A stretch of DNA of 64,000 nucleotides, from positions 1 to 64,000 of the forward strand of contig CALLJL010000003.1 in NCBI GenBank assembly GCA_938092135.1, given 5' to 3'. Of this stretch, positions 1 through 9,222 are shown piece by piece. Each line of letters starts with the position of its first letter. The first letter of the stretch is position 1. The translations under genes and the position numbers were made by a program. Source of the DNA: an uncultured bacterium (GTDB lineage: Bacteria > Acidobacteriota > Aminicenantia > Aminicenantales > CALLJL01). The notes below the pieces were generated by a model. That model ran no database searches and was not told the DNA's origin. It saw only the letters and a list, made by a program, of their open reading frames with translations.

Positions 1-141
1 GAGATGGTGATGCCTGGTGATAGTGTTGAGATAGAGGTGGAACTGATAACGGATGTGGCGATGGAGCGGGCGATGCGGTTTGCCATCCGCGAGGGCGGTC
101 GCACAGTCGGGGCCGGCACTATCACTGAAATCCTGGAATAA
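1..141 (+). CDS. tuf: Elongation factor Tu, C-terminal fragment
   Basis: The frame opens at the window edge and encodes the last 46 residues of EF-Tu, the GTPase that delivers aminoacyl-tRNA to the ribosome. The fragment shows the domain 3 signature: VMPGD, then [10 protein letters not shown], then [16 protein letters not shown], ending in TEILE. The 5' part lies outside the window. Its place just before rpsJ is the common str-to-S10 junction. Only the end is visible, so nothing can be said about the start or about a second tuf copy. Confidence 0.97.
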   Translation, partial: EMVMPGDSVEIEVELITDVAMERAMRFAIREGGRTVGAGTITEILE

Positions 142-156
142 GAGGGAGGAAAAGTC

Positions 157-184
157 AGCTCGAACAATGATTAGCAATCGAGCT
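157..184 (+). repeat. Inverted repeat in the tuf-rpsJ leader
   Basis: AGCTCGA at 157-163 and its exact reverse complement TCGAGCT at 178-184 flank a 14-nt loop. No T-run follows, so it does not look like an intrinsic terminator. It lies 33 bases before the rpsJ start and could be a leader stem for S10-operon control, for example an L4 target; that role is inference. The AGGAGAATCGAGGG stretch nearer the start is the likely rpsJ ribosome binding region. Confidence 0.4.
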
Positions 185-216
185 TGATAATAGATTAGGA
201 GAATCGAGGGCCAGCG

Positions 217-534
217 ATGGAAAAGATTAGAATTAAATTAAAATCCTTTGATCATCGACTATTGGATCAATCAGTGAGAGAGATTGTAATAAAGGCCAAA
301 AGGACTGGGGCCAAAGTTTCAGGTCCGGTACCCTTGCCCACCTCAGTCCGTCGCTTCTGTGTCCTTCGATCTCCTCATGTGGATAAGCGTTCAAGAGAGC
401 ATTTTGAAATGAGAATTCATAAAAGATTAATTGACATCAGCGATTACAACAACGAAACCATTGAGGAATTGCAGAAATTGGATCTGCCAGCTGGCATTGA
501 CGTCGAAATCCAGGCCTTTGGTGGAGGAGAATAA
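217..534 (+). CDS. rpsJ: Small ribosomal subunit protein S10
   Basis: S10 sits in the 30S head and doubles as NusE in antitermination complexes. The 105-residue length is normal. Recognisable parts are the opening [15 protein letters not shown], the loop GPVPLPTS and [19 protein letters not shown], and the end [10 protein letters not shown]. It is the first gene of the S10 operon here, and rplC follows after two bases. I see nothing unusual. Confidence 0.98.
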   Translation: MEKIRIKLKSFDHRLLDQSVREIVIKAKRTGAKVSGPVPLPTSVRRFCVLRSPHVDKRSREHFEMRIHKRLIDISDYNNETIEELQKLDLPAGIDVEIQAFGGGE

Positions 535-536
535 CC

Positions 537-1181
537 ATGGTCGAAGGGCTTATTGGCCAGAAGCTCGGCATGACCCAGATATATGATAAGGATGGAAATG
601 TTGTTCCTGTTACTGTGATTAAAGTTGGGCCTTGCGCTGTAATTCAGAAAAAGACCAAAGAAAAAGATGGCTATGATGCTGTTCAGCTTGGCTTTTTAGA
701 AGAAAAGCCCTTAAAACGACCAAACCGGCCAACGCAAGGCCATTTTCGCAAATCAGGTCTACCGCCCTGCAGAATAATTAGGGAGGTCCACTTTTCTCCA
801 GGGGCTGAAATAAAAGAAGGCGATAAATTCTTTGTGGATATCTTTAAAGAGGGTGAGAGAGTTCATGTTACTGGGACAACTAAGGGAAAGGGCTTTCAGG
901 GTGTCGTCAAGCGCTGGGGCTTTCGCGGCGGCCCTGCCTCCCATGGCTCAATGTTTCATCGCCGCCCAGGCTCTATCGGCGCTTCCTCTTTTCCTTCCCA
1001 TGTGTGGAAAGGGATGAGAATGGGTGGTCATATGGGACAGGATAGGTTGACAGTGCGCAATTTAGTTGTGGTTAAGGTGGATAAAGAAAATAACCTGCTC
1101 TTGGTTAAAGGGGCTGTGCCAGGTCCAAAGGGTGGTTACGTTCTTGTGCGCAAAAATGGTTTTGTCAGACCTAATTCCTAA
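537..1181 (+). CDS. rplC: Large ribosomal subunit protein L3
   Basis: L3 is an early 50S assembly protein whose loop reaches the peptidyl transferase centre. The 214 residues start with [13 protein letters not shown] and carry the conserved [10 protein letters not shown] and [20 protein letters not shown] stretch, followed by [10 protein letters not shown], which marks the central loop containing the usual methylated Gln region. The ATG lies two bases after rpsJ. Length and motifs are typical of bacterial L3. Confidence 0.98.
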   Translation: MVEGLIGQKLGMTQIYDKDGNVVPVTVIKVGPCAVIQKKTKEKDGYDAVQLGFLEEKPLKRPNRPTQGHFRKSGLPPCRIIREVHFSPGAEIKEGDKFFVDIFKEGERVHVTGTTKGKGFQGVVKRWGFRGGPASHGSMFHRRPGSIGASSFPSHVWKGMRMGGHMGQDRLTVRNLVVVKVDKENNLLLVKGAVPGPKGGYVLVRKNGFVRPNS

Positions 1182-1197
1182 AAAAGGAAGATGAGCT

Positions 1198-1821
1198 ATG
1201 TTGAAACTACCTGTACTTAATCAGGAAGGTAAAGTGAGAGGCGAAATTAATCTACCTGAATCAATTTTTTCTTATCCGGTAAAAAAGCACATTCTTTATG
1301 AGGCGGTGGTTAATTATCTGGCCAACCAACGTCAAGGAACGGCTTCAACCAAGACTAGAGGTGAGGTCAGCGGAAGCAATCGGAAGCCTTGGAGACAAAA
1401 AGGGACCGGCAGAGCCAGGGCAGGGAGTATCCGATCTCCTTTGTGGCGAAAGGGAGGAACAGTTTTTGGACCGAAGCCTAGAGACTATAGCTATGAAATT
1501 CCCAAACAGGTTAAAAAGAATGCTCTTAAATCTGCTCTGGCTTTGCGTTACAGGGAAAAGAAACTGCTTTTAGTCGATGATTTAAGTTTTCAACAATCCA
1601 AAACGAAGAATGCTGTTGAATTACTAAAACAATTACAGGTCGACTCTGCTCTTGTGGTTGATCTGGCCGATAACCGGAATTTATTCTTAGCCATGCGCAA
1701 CTTACCTCAGGCCAAGGCAGTCGATGCCCGATGTTTAAATGTTTATGATATTCTAAAATATAAGTGGCTGGTTATTAGCCAGAGAGCCTTTGACACCCTC
1801 ATTTCGAGGTTCGAGCCATGA
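1198..1821 (+). CDS. rplD: Large ribosomal subunit protein L4
   Basis: L4 lines the peptide exit tunnel, and in gammaproteobacteria it also represses its own operon. The 207 residues include the extended-loop signature GTASTKTRGEVSGSNRKPWRQKGTGRARAGS and VFGPKPRDYSY. The gene starts 17 bases after rplC behind an AAAAGGAAGATG leader, and its stop overlaps the start of rplW by four bases (ATGA). Whether it autoregulates here is unknown. Confidence 0.98.
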   Translation: MLKLPVLNQEGKVRGEINLPESIFSYPVKKHILYEAVVNYLANQRQGTASTKTRGEVSGSNRKPWRQKGTGRARAGSIRSPLWRKGGTVFGPKPRDYSYEIPKQVKKNALKSALALRYREKKLLLVDDLSFQQSKTKNAVELLKQLQVDSALVVDLADNRNLFLAMRNLPQAKAVDARCLNVYDILKYKWLVISQRAFDTLISRFEP

Positions 1822-2111
1822 AAGATCCTTATCAGATCATAATAAAGCCGATAATTACGGAGAAAAGTACAGCCTTAAAAGAGAATAATCGAGAGGTTTG
1901 CTTTGAAATTCATCCGGAGGCGAATAAATCGGAAGTTAAAAAAGCTGTGGAGAAATTGTTTAAAGTCAAGGTGGAAAGGGTCAGAATTGTTAACCTAAAA
2001 GGAAAGGTGCGTCGTCTTGGCCGTACTGTCGGCCAAACAAAGGCGAGAAAAAAGGCTTATGTTAAGCTCCGAGAAGGAGAAAAAATGATTGAATTTTTTG
2101 AGGCAGTATAA
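1818..2111 (+). CDS. rplW: Large ribosomal subunit protein L23
   Basis: L23 surrounds the tunnel exit and is the docking site for trigger factor and SRP. The 97 residues contain the family markers IIKPIITEKST, FEIHPEANKSEVKKAVEKLF and the basic loop ending in GRTVGQTKARKKAYVKL. The start overlaps the rplD stop (ATGA), which implies translational coupling. Length is normal. Confidence 0.97.
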   Translation: MKDPYQIIIKPIITEKSTALKENNREVCFEIHPEANKSEVKKAVEKLFKVKVERVRIVNLKGKVRRLGRTVGQTKARKKAYVKLREGEKMIEFFEAV

Positions 2112-2114
2112 GCA

Positions 2115-2942
2115 ATGGGTATAAAAGCTTATAAACCTGTAACACCAGGATTACGACATCGAACCGGTTTGTCCTTTGAAGAATTGACCGCAACTGAACC
2201 CTATAAGTCCCTGCTTCGGCCTTTGCCCAAATCAGGGGGTAGGACCAACCGGGGAAGGATTGCTGTTCGCCATCGAGGTGGAGGTCATAAACGATTATAT
2301 CGGATAATTGATTTTAAGAGAGATAAAATTGATATTCCCGGCGAGGTTGAAACCATAGAATATGACCCCAATCGATCGGCTTTTATTGCTTTAATTAAGT
2401 ATGCTGATGGTGAGAGAAGATACATTCTTGCTCCTCTGGGTCTTCAGGTAGGGCAAAAGATTATTTCTACAAACGGGCCGGCTGATATTCTTCCTGGTAA
2501 TGCCATGCCGCTGAGATATATTCCCTTAGGAACAATTGTTCATAATATTGAACTTATTCCTGGAAAGGGTGGTCAAGTGGCCCGAGCAGCTGGAGCCGGC
2601 GCCCAGGTTCTGGCTAAAGAAGGCGATTATGCTCATATTCGAATGCCCTCTTCAGAAATAAGGCTGATTCATCTCAATTGTCGGGCAACCATAGGTCAGG
2701 TAGGAAATCTAGATCATCAAAATATTTCTATTGGCAAAGCTGGTCGAACTCGCTGGCTAGGTCGAAGACCTCATGTCCGAGGTACAGCCATGAATCCCAT
2801 TGACCATCCCCACGGAGGCGGTGAAGGTCGGTCGAAGGGTGGAAGACACCCTGTCAGTCCAGAAGGGTTGCCGACAAAAGGTTATAAGACAAGAAGGAAT
2901 AAAAGAACTGACGTTTTTATAGTTAGAAGAAGGAGTAAATGA
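2115..2942 (+). CDS. rplB: Large ribosomal subunit protein L2
   Basis: L2 is one of the most conserved 50S proteins and is needed for subunit association and peptidyl transfer. The 275-residue frame begins [12 protein letters not shown] and carries [29 protein letters not shown] and the C-terminal [17 protein letters not shown] motif with the conserved His near the active centre, ending in [15 protein letters not shown]. It follows rplW after three bases. Confidence 0.98.
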   Translation: MGIKAYKPVTPGLRHRTGLSFEELTATEPYKSLLRPLPKSGGRTNRGRIAVRHRGGGHKRLYRIIDFKRDKIDIPGEVETIEYDPNRSAFIALIKYADGERRYILAPLGLQVGQKIISTNGPADILPGNAMPLRYIPLGTIVHNIELIPGKGGQVARAAGAGAQVLAKEGDYAHIRMPSSEIRLIHLNCRATIGQVGNLDHQNISIGKAGRTRWLGRRPHVRGTAMNPIDHPHGGGEGRSKGGRHPVSPEGLPTKGYKTRRNKRTDVFIVRRRSK

Positions 2943-2944
2943 CC

Positions 2945-3232
2945 ATGGGCAGGTCGCTTAAAAAAGGTCCTTATGTTGATCCAAAATTGAAAGAGAAAGT
3001 TTTGGAGATGCAGGCCCAAAGGGAAAAGAAGGTAATCAAGACCTGGTCCCGTAGGTCAACGATTATTCCTGAAATGGTCGGTTTAACTATAGCAGTTCAC
3101 AATGGAAGAAAATTTATCCCTGTTTTTATTACTGAAAACATGGTTGGCCACAAGCTGGGTGAGTTTTCACCCACCCGAACTTTTAAGGGTCATACCTCAA
3201 AAACAGCCAAAACTATAAGAATAGGTAAATAA
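2945..3232 (+). CDS. rpsS: Small ribosomal subunit protein S19
   Basis: S19 binds the 30S head near S13. The family starts with M-G/A-RSLKKGP, so I place the start at the second ATG (2945). An upstream ATG at 2939 would add only two residues and lies too close to AAGGAG (about 2930-2935), while 2945 has normal spacing. Recognisable blocks are [36 protein letters not shown] and TFKGH. The rplB stop overlaps the alternative start. Confidence 0.96.
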   Translation: MGRSLKKGPYVDPKLKEKVLEMQAQREKKVIKTWSRRSTIIPEMVGLTIAVHNGRKFIPVFITENMVGHKLGEFSPTRTFKGHTSKTAKTIRIGK

Positions 3233-3233
3233 A

Positions 3234-3596
3234 ATGGGCGAGCCGAATATTATTGCCAAAGCTATCGGTCGCTATATAAGGATTTCTCCCCAAAAATGCC
3301 GATTGGTGGCTGATCTTATCCGCCATCGTTTTGTGGGTGAAGCTTTAACTATTCTCCGTTATTCGGAGAAAAAGAAAGCCTCGGCTATTATTGAGAAGGT
3401 CCTTCGTTCCGCCATTGCTAATGCCCAGCAGAAATCGCCTGAGGTGGATGTTGATAATCTCTTCATTTCTCAAATTTTTATCAATCCAGGACCAAGCTGG
3501 AAAAGGATAAGGCCGGCTCCGATGGGCCGAGCCTATCGAGTTTTAAAAAGAACAAGTCACATTCATATTTATTTAGAAGAAAGAAAAGGGAGATAA
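3234..3596 (+). CDS. rplV: Large ribosomal subunit protein L22
   Basis: L22 lines the exit tunnel opposite L4 with a beta hairpin and is a known macrolide-resistance site. The 120 residues show RYIRISPQKCRLVADLIR, the ANAQQK stretch and the hairpin region around GPSWKRIRPAPMGRAYRVLKRTSHIHIYLEE. It starts one base after rpsS. Nothing is unusual. Confidence 0.97.
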   Translation: MGEPNIIAKAIGRYIRISPQKCRLVADLIRHRFVGEALTILRYSEKKKASAIIEKVLRSAIANAQQKSPEVDVDNLFISQIFINPGPSWKRIRPAPMGRAYRVLKRTSHIHIYLEERKGR

Positions 3597-3599
3597 AAA

Positions 3600-4268
3600 G
3601 TGGGTCAGAAGACGCATCCTATTGGCTTTCGTTTAGGCTTCAATAAAGAATGGACATCTCGCTGGTTTGCTAAAGGCAAAGAGTATGCTCGGCTAGTCCA
3701 TGAGGATCTGGAAATAAAAAAAGAGATTAAAAAAAGATATTACCATGCGGGTATTTCTCGCGTTTTAGTTGAAAGAATTGGTCCTAAAATAAGGGTAATA
3801 ATTTTTACCGCCAGGCCTGGAATAATAATTGGTCGGGGCGGCAAAGAAATCGAAAATTTGAAATCTTTCCTGGAGCAATTAACTCAAAAAGAAGTTTATA
3901 TTGACATAAGGGAAGTTGATAAGCCCGAACTTGATGCCACTTTAGCCGCCGAAGGTATTGCCATTCAATTGGAAAAGAGAATTGCCTATCGCCGGGCCAT
4001 GAAAAAAGCTGTCGATGCAGCTTTGAAAATGGGGGCCAAGGGAGTGAAGGTAATGTGTTCAGGTCGTCTTGGTGGTGTCGAAATCGCTCGCTCCGAATGG
4101 TACTTAAAGGGAAGATTGCCTTTGCAAACACTTAAAGCAGATATTGATTATGCCTTTACCCAGGCCTTTACCACTTACGGTCAAATCGGGATAAAGGTTT
4201 GGATCTACCGAGGCGATGTAGATAAACCAAAGGTGACTTGGCAGATAACCGAGGCGGAGGAGATTTAA
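3600..4268 (+). CDS. rpsC: Small ribosomal subunit protein S3
   Basis: S3 forms part of the mRNA entry pore and helicase. The start is GTG at 3600, three bases after rplV, and gives the canonical [13 protein letters not shown] opening. The KH domain signature [22 protein letters not shown] is intact, followed by the C-terminal domain with [14 protein letters not shown] and [21 protein letters not shown]. The 222-residue length is typical. Confidence 0.98.
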   Translation: MGQKTHPIGFRLGFNKEWTSRWFAKGKEYARLVHEDLEIKKEIKKRYYHAGISRVLVERIGPKIRVIIFTARPGIIIGRGGKEIENLKSFLEQLTQKEVYIDIREVDKPELDATLAAEGIAIQLEKRIAYRRAMKKAVDAALKMGAKGVKVMCSGRLGGVEIARSEWYLKGRLPLQTLKADIDYAFTQAFTTYGQIGIKVWIYRGDVDKPKVTWQITEAEEI

Positions 4269-4271
4269 ACC

Positions 4272-4694
4272 ATGTTGATGCCTAAAAAAGTTAAATATCG
4301 AAAGCAACAGCGCGGACGAATGAAAGGTCAGGCTTCAAGGGGGAATACCCTGGCTTTTGGAGAATTTGGCCTTCAAGCTCTTGAACCCTGCTGGCTTACT
4401 GCTCGCCAAATAGAAGCTGGTCGAATTGCAATTACCCATTTCCTCCGTCGCCGAGGAAAGCTCTGGGTTAGAGTTTTTCCCTGGAAGCCCGTGACCAAGA
4501 AGCCCACTGAGTCTCGAATGGGCAAAGGTAAGGGTGATCCCGAATATTGGGTAGATGTGGTCAGACCAGGCAAAATTATTTATGAACTTGAAGGCCTTCC
4601 CGAAGATGTGGCCAGGGAAGCCCTCCGATTGGCCGCCTTTAAAATGCCTATAAAAACCAGAATTATTTCTCGACAGGCAAGGGAACTGAGATGA
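4272..4694 (+). CDS. rplP: Large ribosomal subunit protein L16
   Basis: L16 organises the A-site region of the 50S subunit. The 140 residues begin [19 protein letters not shown] and include [28 protein letters not shown] and [30 protein letters not shown], all diagnostic. It starts three bases after rpsC behind GGAGGAGATTT. The stop overlaps rpmC by four bases. Confidence 0.98.
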   Translation: MLMPKKVKYRKQQRGRMKGQASRGNTLAFGEFGLQALEPCWLTARQIEAGRIAITHFLRRRGKLWVRVFPWKPVTKKPTESRMGKGKGDPEYWVDVVRPGKIIYELEGLPEDVAREALRLAAFKMPIKTRIISRQARELR

Positions 4695-4894
4695 AAACCA
4701 GGGAATTGAGAGAATTATCTAACGATGAATTGAAGAGACGGGAAGAAGAATTGAAAGATCAGCTTTTCAAGCTTCGAGCCCAGCATGCTATAGGACAGCT
4801 AGAGAATACAGCTAAGCTAAAGAATATACGAAGAGAAATTGCTAGGATTAAAACAATATTAAGGGAGCGAGAGCTAAGGAAGGAATTGCCATGA
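4691..4894 (+). CDS. rpmC: Large ribosomal subunit protein L29
   Basis: L29 is a two-helix hairpin near the tunnel exit. The 67-residue product has the family pattern [29 protein letters not shown] followed by [27 protein letters not shown]. It overlaps both neighbours by ATGA junctions (rplP stop at its start, rpsQ start at its stop), which suggests strong translational coupling in this stretch. Confidence 0.97.
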   Translation: MKTRELRELSNDELKRREEELKDQLFKLRAQHAIGQLENTAKLKNIRREIARIKTILRERELRKELP

Positions 4895-5217
4895 CCCAAA
4901 AAGATCAATCTTTATCAGATCAAAAAAGAAAAGCCACCAAAATTGGGGTAGTTATTTCTAAAAAAATGGCCAAAACAGTAACTGTTCTTGTCGAAAGGCG
5001 GGTGCCCCATCCTCTTTATAAGAAAATTATTAAAAAAAGAAAAAAATTTTTAGCTCACGATGAACACGAAAAATGCCAGGTTGGTGATGTGGTGAAAATT
5101 GTTGAAACCCGTCCTTTAAGTGCCCGGAAAAGATGGCGAGTCGTAGAAATCCTTGGCGTCGCTCCTCAAGAAATACCGACCGCAGAAGAAACTGAAATCG
5201 AGGAAGGACAGCCATGA
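4891..5217 (+). CDS. rpsQ: Small ribosomal subunit protein S17, with C-terminal tail
   Basis: S17 is an OB-fold 16S rRNA binder. The core is clear: [31 protein letters not shown], then KFLAHDE and the [26 protein letters not shown] stretch. At 108 residues it is longer than the usual 80-90, because of an N-terminal lead of about 15 residues and an acidic tail of about 20 residues rich in Glu and Pro. The rpmC stop overlaps the start. Confidence 0.96.
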   Translation: MTQKDQSLSDQKRKATKIGVVISKKMAKTVTVLVERRVPHPLYKKIIKKRKKFLAHDEHEKCQVGDVVKIVETRPLSARKRWRVVEILGVAPQEIPTAEETEIEEGQP

Positions 5218-5582
5218 TCCAAATGAGAACTATGCTTAAAGTGGCTGACAATTCTGGAGCGAAAAGAATTATGTGTATTACTCCTCAGGGGGGAGGCGTC
5301 GGACTTACGGCGACGGTTGGCGATGTTATTTCGGCCACAGTGAAGGAAGCTGAACCTGACAGTAAGATTCCCAAAGGAAAAGTTGTGCGAGCTGTTATTG
5401 TGAGAACAAGGAAGGAAGTCCGGCGGAAAGACGGTTCTTATATTCGCTTCGATGATAATGCCGCTGTGATCATCGATAAGAACGGTGAGCCTGTAGGTAC
5501 GCGGGTTTTTGGACCGGTGGCTCGAGAGTTGAGGGAAAAGAAATTTATGAAGATTGTTTCCTTGGCTCCGGAGGTGCTCTGA
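5214..5582 (+). CDS. rplN: Large ribosomal subunit protein L14
   Basis: L14 sits at the subunit interface. The 122 residues open with the canonical [17 protein letters not shown] and contain [44 protein letters not shown] and the ending [28 protein letters not shown]. It overlaps rpsQ by four bases and shares one base with rplX. Confidence 0.98.
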   Translation: MIQMRTMLKVADNSGAKRIMCITPQGGGVGLTATVGDVISATVKEAEPDSKIPKGKVVRAVIVRTRKEVRRKDGSYIRFDDNAAVIIDKNGEPVGTRVFGPVARELREKKFMKIVSLAPEVL

Positions 5583-5914
5583 TGTCCAAAATCCAAATTA
5601 AAAAAGGAGATACAGTTATTGTTATTAGGGGTAAGGATAAGGGGAAAACAGGCAAAGTTCTACGTGTCTTTCCCGATGAACAGAGGGTGATAGTAGAGAA
5701 AGTTAACTTTGTTAAGGAATTTATTCGGCGGGACAGGAGCCGTAACATTCAGGGTGGAATAATGGAGAAAGAAGCGCCAATCCATGTTTCTAACGTTATG
5801 CTTTTTTGCGGTGAATGCAACCGAGGAGTTCGAATCAAAAAAAAGATTCTTGAGGATGGCAGTAAGATAAGAGTTTGCCATCGCTGTGAAGCCAGTTTGG
5901 AACGGATGAGGTGA
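5582..5914 (+). CDS. rplX: Large ribosomal subunit protein L24 (zinc-ribbon form)
   Basis: L24 initiates 50S assembly. The KOW motif is near the N-terminus ([20 protein letters not shown]), followed by [10 protein letters not shown] and the [16 protein letters not shown] stretch. The C-terminal part has two Cys pairs, CGEC and CHRC, about 25 residues apart. That is a probable zinc ribbon of the kind seen in many L24 proteins. It starts on the last base of rplN. Confidence 0.97.
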   Translation: MSKIQIKKGDTVIVIRGKDKGKTGKVLRVFPDEQRVIVEKVNFVKEFIRRDRSRNIQGGIMEKEAPIHVSNVMLFCGECNRGVRIKKKILEDGSKIRVCHRCEASLERMR

Positions 5915-5927
5915 AAAGGGAAAAGCC

Positions 5928-6470
5928 ATGAGTCGGTTATATGAAAAATATATAAAAGAAATAGTTCCTGAATTGCAGAAGGAGTTGGGGATAAAAAATA
6001 AGATGGCTGTTCCTCGGCTAGAAAAAATCGTAATTAATATGGGCGTAGGAGAAGCTACCCAGAATATTAAATTACTTGATGCTGCCAAGGTCGAACTCAG
6101 CTTGATCACAGGTCAATGGCCAGCCACAGCCCGAGCTAAGAAATCAATTTCTGCTTTTAAAGTTAGAAAGGGACAGCCCATTGCCTGCTTTGTTACCCTG
6201 AGAGGAAAGAGAATGTACGAATTCTTTGATCGCCTGGTCAATATTGTTCTTCCCCGAGTAAGGGACTTTAAAGGTGTTTCTCCCAATTCCTTCGATGGGC
6301 GAGGCAATTACACTTTAGGTATGCGTGACCAGCTTGTTTTTCCGGAAATTGATTATACCAAGGTTGAAAAACCTAAGGGAATGAATATTACCTTCGTAAC
6401 CACAGCCAAGAACGATAAAGAGGCCTATCTTTTATTAAAAAAACTTGGAATGCCCTTTCGTGAACCATAA
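5928..6470 (+). CDS. rplE: Large ribosomal subunit protein L5
   Basis: L5 binds 5S rRNA and contacts the P-site tRNA. The 180 residues show [15 protein letters not shown], the [25 protein letters not shown] block, [15 protein letters not shown] and [20 protein letters not shown], and end in [11 protein letters not shown]. The gene lies 13 bases after rplX with GGGAAAAGCC as leader. All family blocks are intact. Confidence 0.98.
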   Translation: MSRLYEKYIKEIVPELQKELGIKNKMAVPRLEKIVINMGVGEATQNIKLLDAAKVELSLITGQWPATARAKKSISAFKVRKGQPIACFVTLRGKRMYEFFDRLVNIVLPRVRDFKGVSPNSFDGRGNYTLGMRDQLVFPEIDYTKVEKPKGMNITFVTTAKNDKEAYLLLKKLGMPFREP

Positions 6471-6485
6471 AGGAGGAAAATAGAA

Positions 6486-6671
6486 GTGGCGACTATTGCC
6501 AAGAAGGCTAAAGAGAGAAAAAAACCTAAATTTAAAGTCCGTCAGCGAAGACGCTGCCGGATCTGTGGCCGGCCTCGAGGCACCTATCGTCAATTCGAGC
6601 TATGCCGGCTCTGCCTCCGAGAACTTGCTTTAAAAGGCGAAATTCCAGGATTGATTAAAGCTGCTTGGTAA
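6486..6671 (+). CDS. rpsN: Small ribosomal subunit protein S14, zinc type
   Basis: This is the short (61-residue) zinc-binding form of S14, sometimes called rpsZ. The two Cys pairs [23 protein letters not shown] bind zinc. The start is GTG at 6486 behind AAAGGAGGAAAATAGAA. The family form usually begins MAKKA; here it is [24 protein letters not shown]. Long zinc-free S14 paralogs occur elsewhere in some genomes, but none is visible here. Confidence 0.97.
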   Translation: MATIAKKAKERKKPKFKVRQRRRCRICGRPRGTYRQFELCRLCLRELALKGEIPGLIKAAW

Positions 6672-6693
6672 TTTTAAGAGGAAGGAAGAAACC

Positions 6694-7092
6694 ATGAGTG
6701 TAACTGATCCAATTGCTGATATGTTAACGTGCTTACGAAATGCCATAATGGCCAAAAAAAAGGAGGTTATTGTTCCCTCTTCGAAGATGAAGGTTGAAAT
6801 TGCCAAAATCCTTAAGGATGAGGGCTTTATTAAAAACTTCAAAGTTATCGATGATAATAAACAGGGTCTTCTTCATATCTGGCTGAAATATACAGAAGAT
6901 AATCAAAATGTTATTTCTGGCCTTGAAAGAGTCAGCCGGCCCGGCTGCCGTATTTACTGTACCAAAAAAAATATTCCCAGAGTTATGAACGGCTTAGGAA
7001 TAGCTATTATTTCTACTTCCAAGGGAATATTAACTGATAAGAAATGTCGGGAATTGGGCATTGGCGGAGAGGTTTTATGTAAAATTTGGTAA
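6694..7092 (+). CDS. rpsH: Small ribosomal subunit protein S8
   Basis: S8 is a primary 16S rRNA binder and, in E. coli, the spc-operon repressor. The 132 residues open with [21 protein letters not shown] and end with the characteristic [33 protein letters not shown]. Start context is AAGAGGAAGGAAGAAACC-ATG. I did not find an obvious S8-binding mimic near rplE, but no fold was computed. Confidence 0.98.
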   Translation: MSVTDPIADMLTCLRNAIMAKKKEVIVPSSKMKVEIAKILKDEGFIKNFKVIDDNKQGLLHIWLKYTEDNQNVISGLERVSRPGCRIYCTKKNIPRVMNGLGIAIISTSKGILTDKKCRELGIGGEVLCKIW

Positions 7093-7113
7093 TCAAAGTT
7101 GAGAGGTTAGACT

Positions 7114-7659
7114 ATGTCTCGAGTAGGCAAAAAGCCAGTCATTATTCCGGAAGGAATTAAAGTTACTATTTTTCCTGATCGGATTGAATTTGAATCACCG
7201 AAAGGAAAACTCAGTGCGCCTCTATATTCTGGAATTAAAGCTCGTATAGACGGCTCTCAGCTTATTTTTGAAAGACTTAATGATTCAAGGCAGACAAGAG
7301 CCTTTCATGGGCTCTGCCGGACCTTAGCTCAGAATGCTGTTCTCGGCCTTACTCAGGGATTCGTCAAACAGCTCGAAATTTCTGGGGTTGGCTATCGAGC
7401 TAAAGTTGATAAGAATATTCTTGAGCTTAGTCTAGGTTATGCCAAACCTGTTCAATATAAGATCCCCGATGGAATTGAGATTACTGTGGATAAGATGACA
7501 TTGATTACTGTTAAGGGCATAGATAAACAGAAAGTTGGCCAGGTAGCCCAAGAGATAAGAAGCTTTCGACCACCAGACCCATATACTTTAAAGGGAATAA
7601 GATATGTTGGTGAAAAATTAATCAAGAAAGAACGACGTGCGGGGGTGGGCGGTGCTTAA
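7114..7659 (+). CDS. rplF: Large ribosomal subunit protein L6
   Basis: L6 lies near the sarcin-ricin loop and the GTPase centre. The 181 residues begin MSRVGKKPVIIPEGIKV and show both repeats of the fold, with RTLAQNAVLGLTQGF, ISGVGYRAKV, and the C-terminal VAQEIRSFRPPDPYTLKGIRY plus GEKLIKKERR. The last bases overlap the start of rplR. Confidence 0.98.
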   Translation: MSRVGKKPVIIPEGIKVTIFPDRIEFESPKGKLSAPLYSGIKARIDGSQLIFERLNDSRQTRAFHGLCRTLAQNAVLGLTQGFVKQLEISGVGYRAKVDKNILELSLGYAKPVQYKIPDGIEITVDKMTLITVKGIDKQKVGQVAQEIRSFRPPDPYTLKGIRYVGEKLIKKERRAGVGGA

Positions 7660-8026
7660 AGATAAAGCTCTCCTAAAAAAAGAGAGAAAGCAAAGAATAA
7701 GAAAAAGAATCCGGAAAAAAATTAAAGGAACTGCGGACAGACCTCGAGTTTTTGTTTTTAAGAGCAATCGATATATTTATGTTCAAGCTATAAATGATCT
7801 GGATGGGACGGTTATTGCCTCGGCTTCATCATTAGAAAAAGATATTCGGGAATCTGGCAAAAGTACTAAGAACAAAGAGACTTGTCAGCTCGTCGGTGAG
7901 CGCCTTGCCCAGCGGCTTAAAGAGAAAAATATCACCAAAATTGTCTTTGACCGGGGTATTTATCCTTATCATGGTCGGATAAAAGTGCTGGCAGAAACAC
8001 TTCGCCAGCACGGTTTATCCTTTTAA
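7652..8026 (+). CDS. rplR: Large ribosomal subunit protein L18
   Basis: L18 binds 5S rRNA with L5. I place the start at GTG 7652, which gives [24 protein letters not shown] like other L18 proteins and has a G-rich Shine-Dalgarno at 7641-7645. A GTG at 7637 in the same frame is possible and adds five residues. Body motifs are [41 protein letters not shown] and [19 protein letters not shown]. It overlaps the rplF stop by eight bases. Confidence 0.95.
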   Translation: MLKDKALLKKERKQRIRKRIRKKIKGTADRPRVFVFKSNRYIYVQAINDLDGTVIASASSLEKDIRESGKSTKNKETCQLVGERLAQRLKEKNITKIVFDRGIYPYHGRIKVLAETLRQHGLSF

Positions 8027-8043
8027 GCTGGAGGAGGAGAGAA

Positions 8044-8565
8044 GTGGATGACGAGATTTTAAAAGAAATAGACACAGGCGCTAATGAAACTGAATTTAAA
8101 GATCAGGTAATTTCGATCCGACGGGTAACCAAAGTGGTTAAAGGTGGGAAGAACCTCAGTTTCTCTGTTCTCGCAGCCGTGGGCAATGGTCGCGGCTTGG
8201 TCGGAGTTGGTAAGGGGAAGGCCAGGGAAGTTCCTCAGGCAATTGCTAAGGCTGTGGAGAATGCCAAAAAGAATTTAATCAAAGTTCCTTTAGTTGGGAC
8301 AACAATTCCTCATCCAGTTAAAGGCGAAGATGGGGCTGGTACAGTCATTCTTAGGCCAGCCTCGCCCGGTACTGGAGTCATTGCTGGCGGGGCGGTCAGA
8401 GTCATTATGGAGCTAGCCGGGGTAAAGGATATTCTTACAAAATCAATCAGAAGTAATAATCCTTTTAGTGTGGCTAATGCCACTCTCAAGGCCATTAAAA
8501 AACTAAAGAGTCCTGATGAAGTGGCTAAGAATCGAGGTAAATCCATTGAGGAGTTGAAATCGTGA
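8044..8565 (+). CDS. rpsE: Small ribosomal subunit protein S5
   Basis: S5 helps form the mRNA entry site and affects decoding fidelity. The start is GTG at 8044 after GGAGGAGAGAA. The 173 residues show the dsRNA-binding-like N-domain ([27 protein letters not shown], then [17 protein letters not shown]) and the C-domain ([30 protein letters not shown]). The stop overlaps the rpmD GTG start (GTGA). Confidence 0.98.
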   Translation: MDDEILKEIDTGANETEFKDQVISIRRVTKVVKGGKNLSFSVLAAVGNGRGLVGVGKGKAREVPQAIAKAVENAKKNLIKVPLVGTTIPHPVKGEDGAGTVILRPASPGTGVIAGGAVRVIMELAGVKDILTKSIRSNNPFSVANATLKAIKKLKSPDEVAKNRGKSIEELKS

Positions 8566-8780
8566 GGAGAAAGAAGCCTTTAACCCCTCCTTCAAGATGG
8601 TTGAGAATCAAACTTGTTCGAAGCCCAGTCGGTTGTCCTGAAAAACAGCGGGCCACAGTTCGGGGACTAGGCTTGCGACGGCTCAACTCCGAAGTAATCA
8701 GGCCTGATCGACCTGAAATCTGGGGAATGATAAAAAAAATACCCCATTTAGTGAAGGTTGAGATTGTGGAGGAAAAATAA
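8562..8780 (+). CDS. rpmD: Large ribosomal subunit protein L30
   Basis: The L30 core is obvious: [32 protein letters not shown], then [13 protein letters not shown]. The start is GTG overlapping the rpsE stop. At 72 residues it is about 12 longer than usual L30, due to a basic, Pro-rich N-terminal lead ([13 protein letters not shown]). No internal ATG or GTG offers a shorter canonical start, so the extension appears real. Confidence 0.95.
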   Translation: MRRKKPLTPPSRWLRIKLVRSPVGCPEKQRATVRGLGLRRLNSEVIRPDRPEIWGMIKKIPHLVKVEIVEEK

Positions 8781-9220
8781 TGCTTCATCAATTGCAACCA
8801 GCCAAAGGGGCGAGAAAAGAAAGGAAGAGGGTTGGTCGCGGTCCTGGCTCTGGACATGGTAAAACCTCCGGACGGGGCCATAAGGGCCAGAAAAGCATTA
8901 CCGGCTTTTCTCAAATGAGAGGTTTTGAAGGCGGACAGATGCCTCTCCATAGGCGCCTTCCCAAGCGGGGCTTTACCAATAAATTCCGCCAAGAATATAC
9001 AGCCATTAACCTGGATCAACTTGCCCGCATTGAAGAACCTGAAATTACCCTGAAAATAATGGTGGAAAAGGGTTTGATAAAAAATGAAGGTGAATTAGTT
9101 AAAATTCTTGGGCGAGGTGACCTTTCATCATCCAAAATCATTCATGGGCACAAATTTTCAGCTTCAGCTAAGAAAAAGATTGAGGCCGCGGGAGGCCAAG
9201 CCATAATCATCGGAAGATAA
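8780..9220 (+). CDS. rplO: Large ribosomal subunit protein L15
   Basis: L15 is a late-assembly 50S protein with a long basic N-terminal arm. The arm is visible as RKERKRVGRGPGSGHGKTSGRGHKGQKS, followed by FEGGQMPLHRRLPKRGFTN. The C-terminal globular part ends GQAIIIGR. It starts on the last base of rpmD and is followed two bases later by secY. Confidence 0.97.
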   Translation: MLHQLQPAKGARKERKRVGRGPGSGHGKTSGRGHKGQKSITGFSQMRGFEGGQMPLHRRLPKRGFTNKFRQEYTAINLDQLARIEEPEITLKIMVEKGLIKNEGELVKILGRGDLSSSKIIHGHKFSASAKKKIEAAGGQAIIIGR

Positions 9221-9222
9221 AC

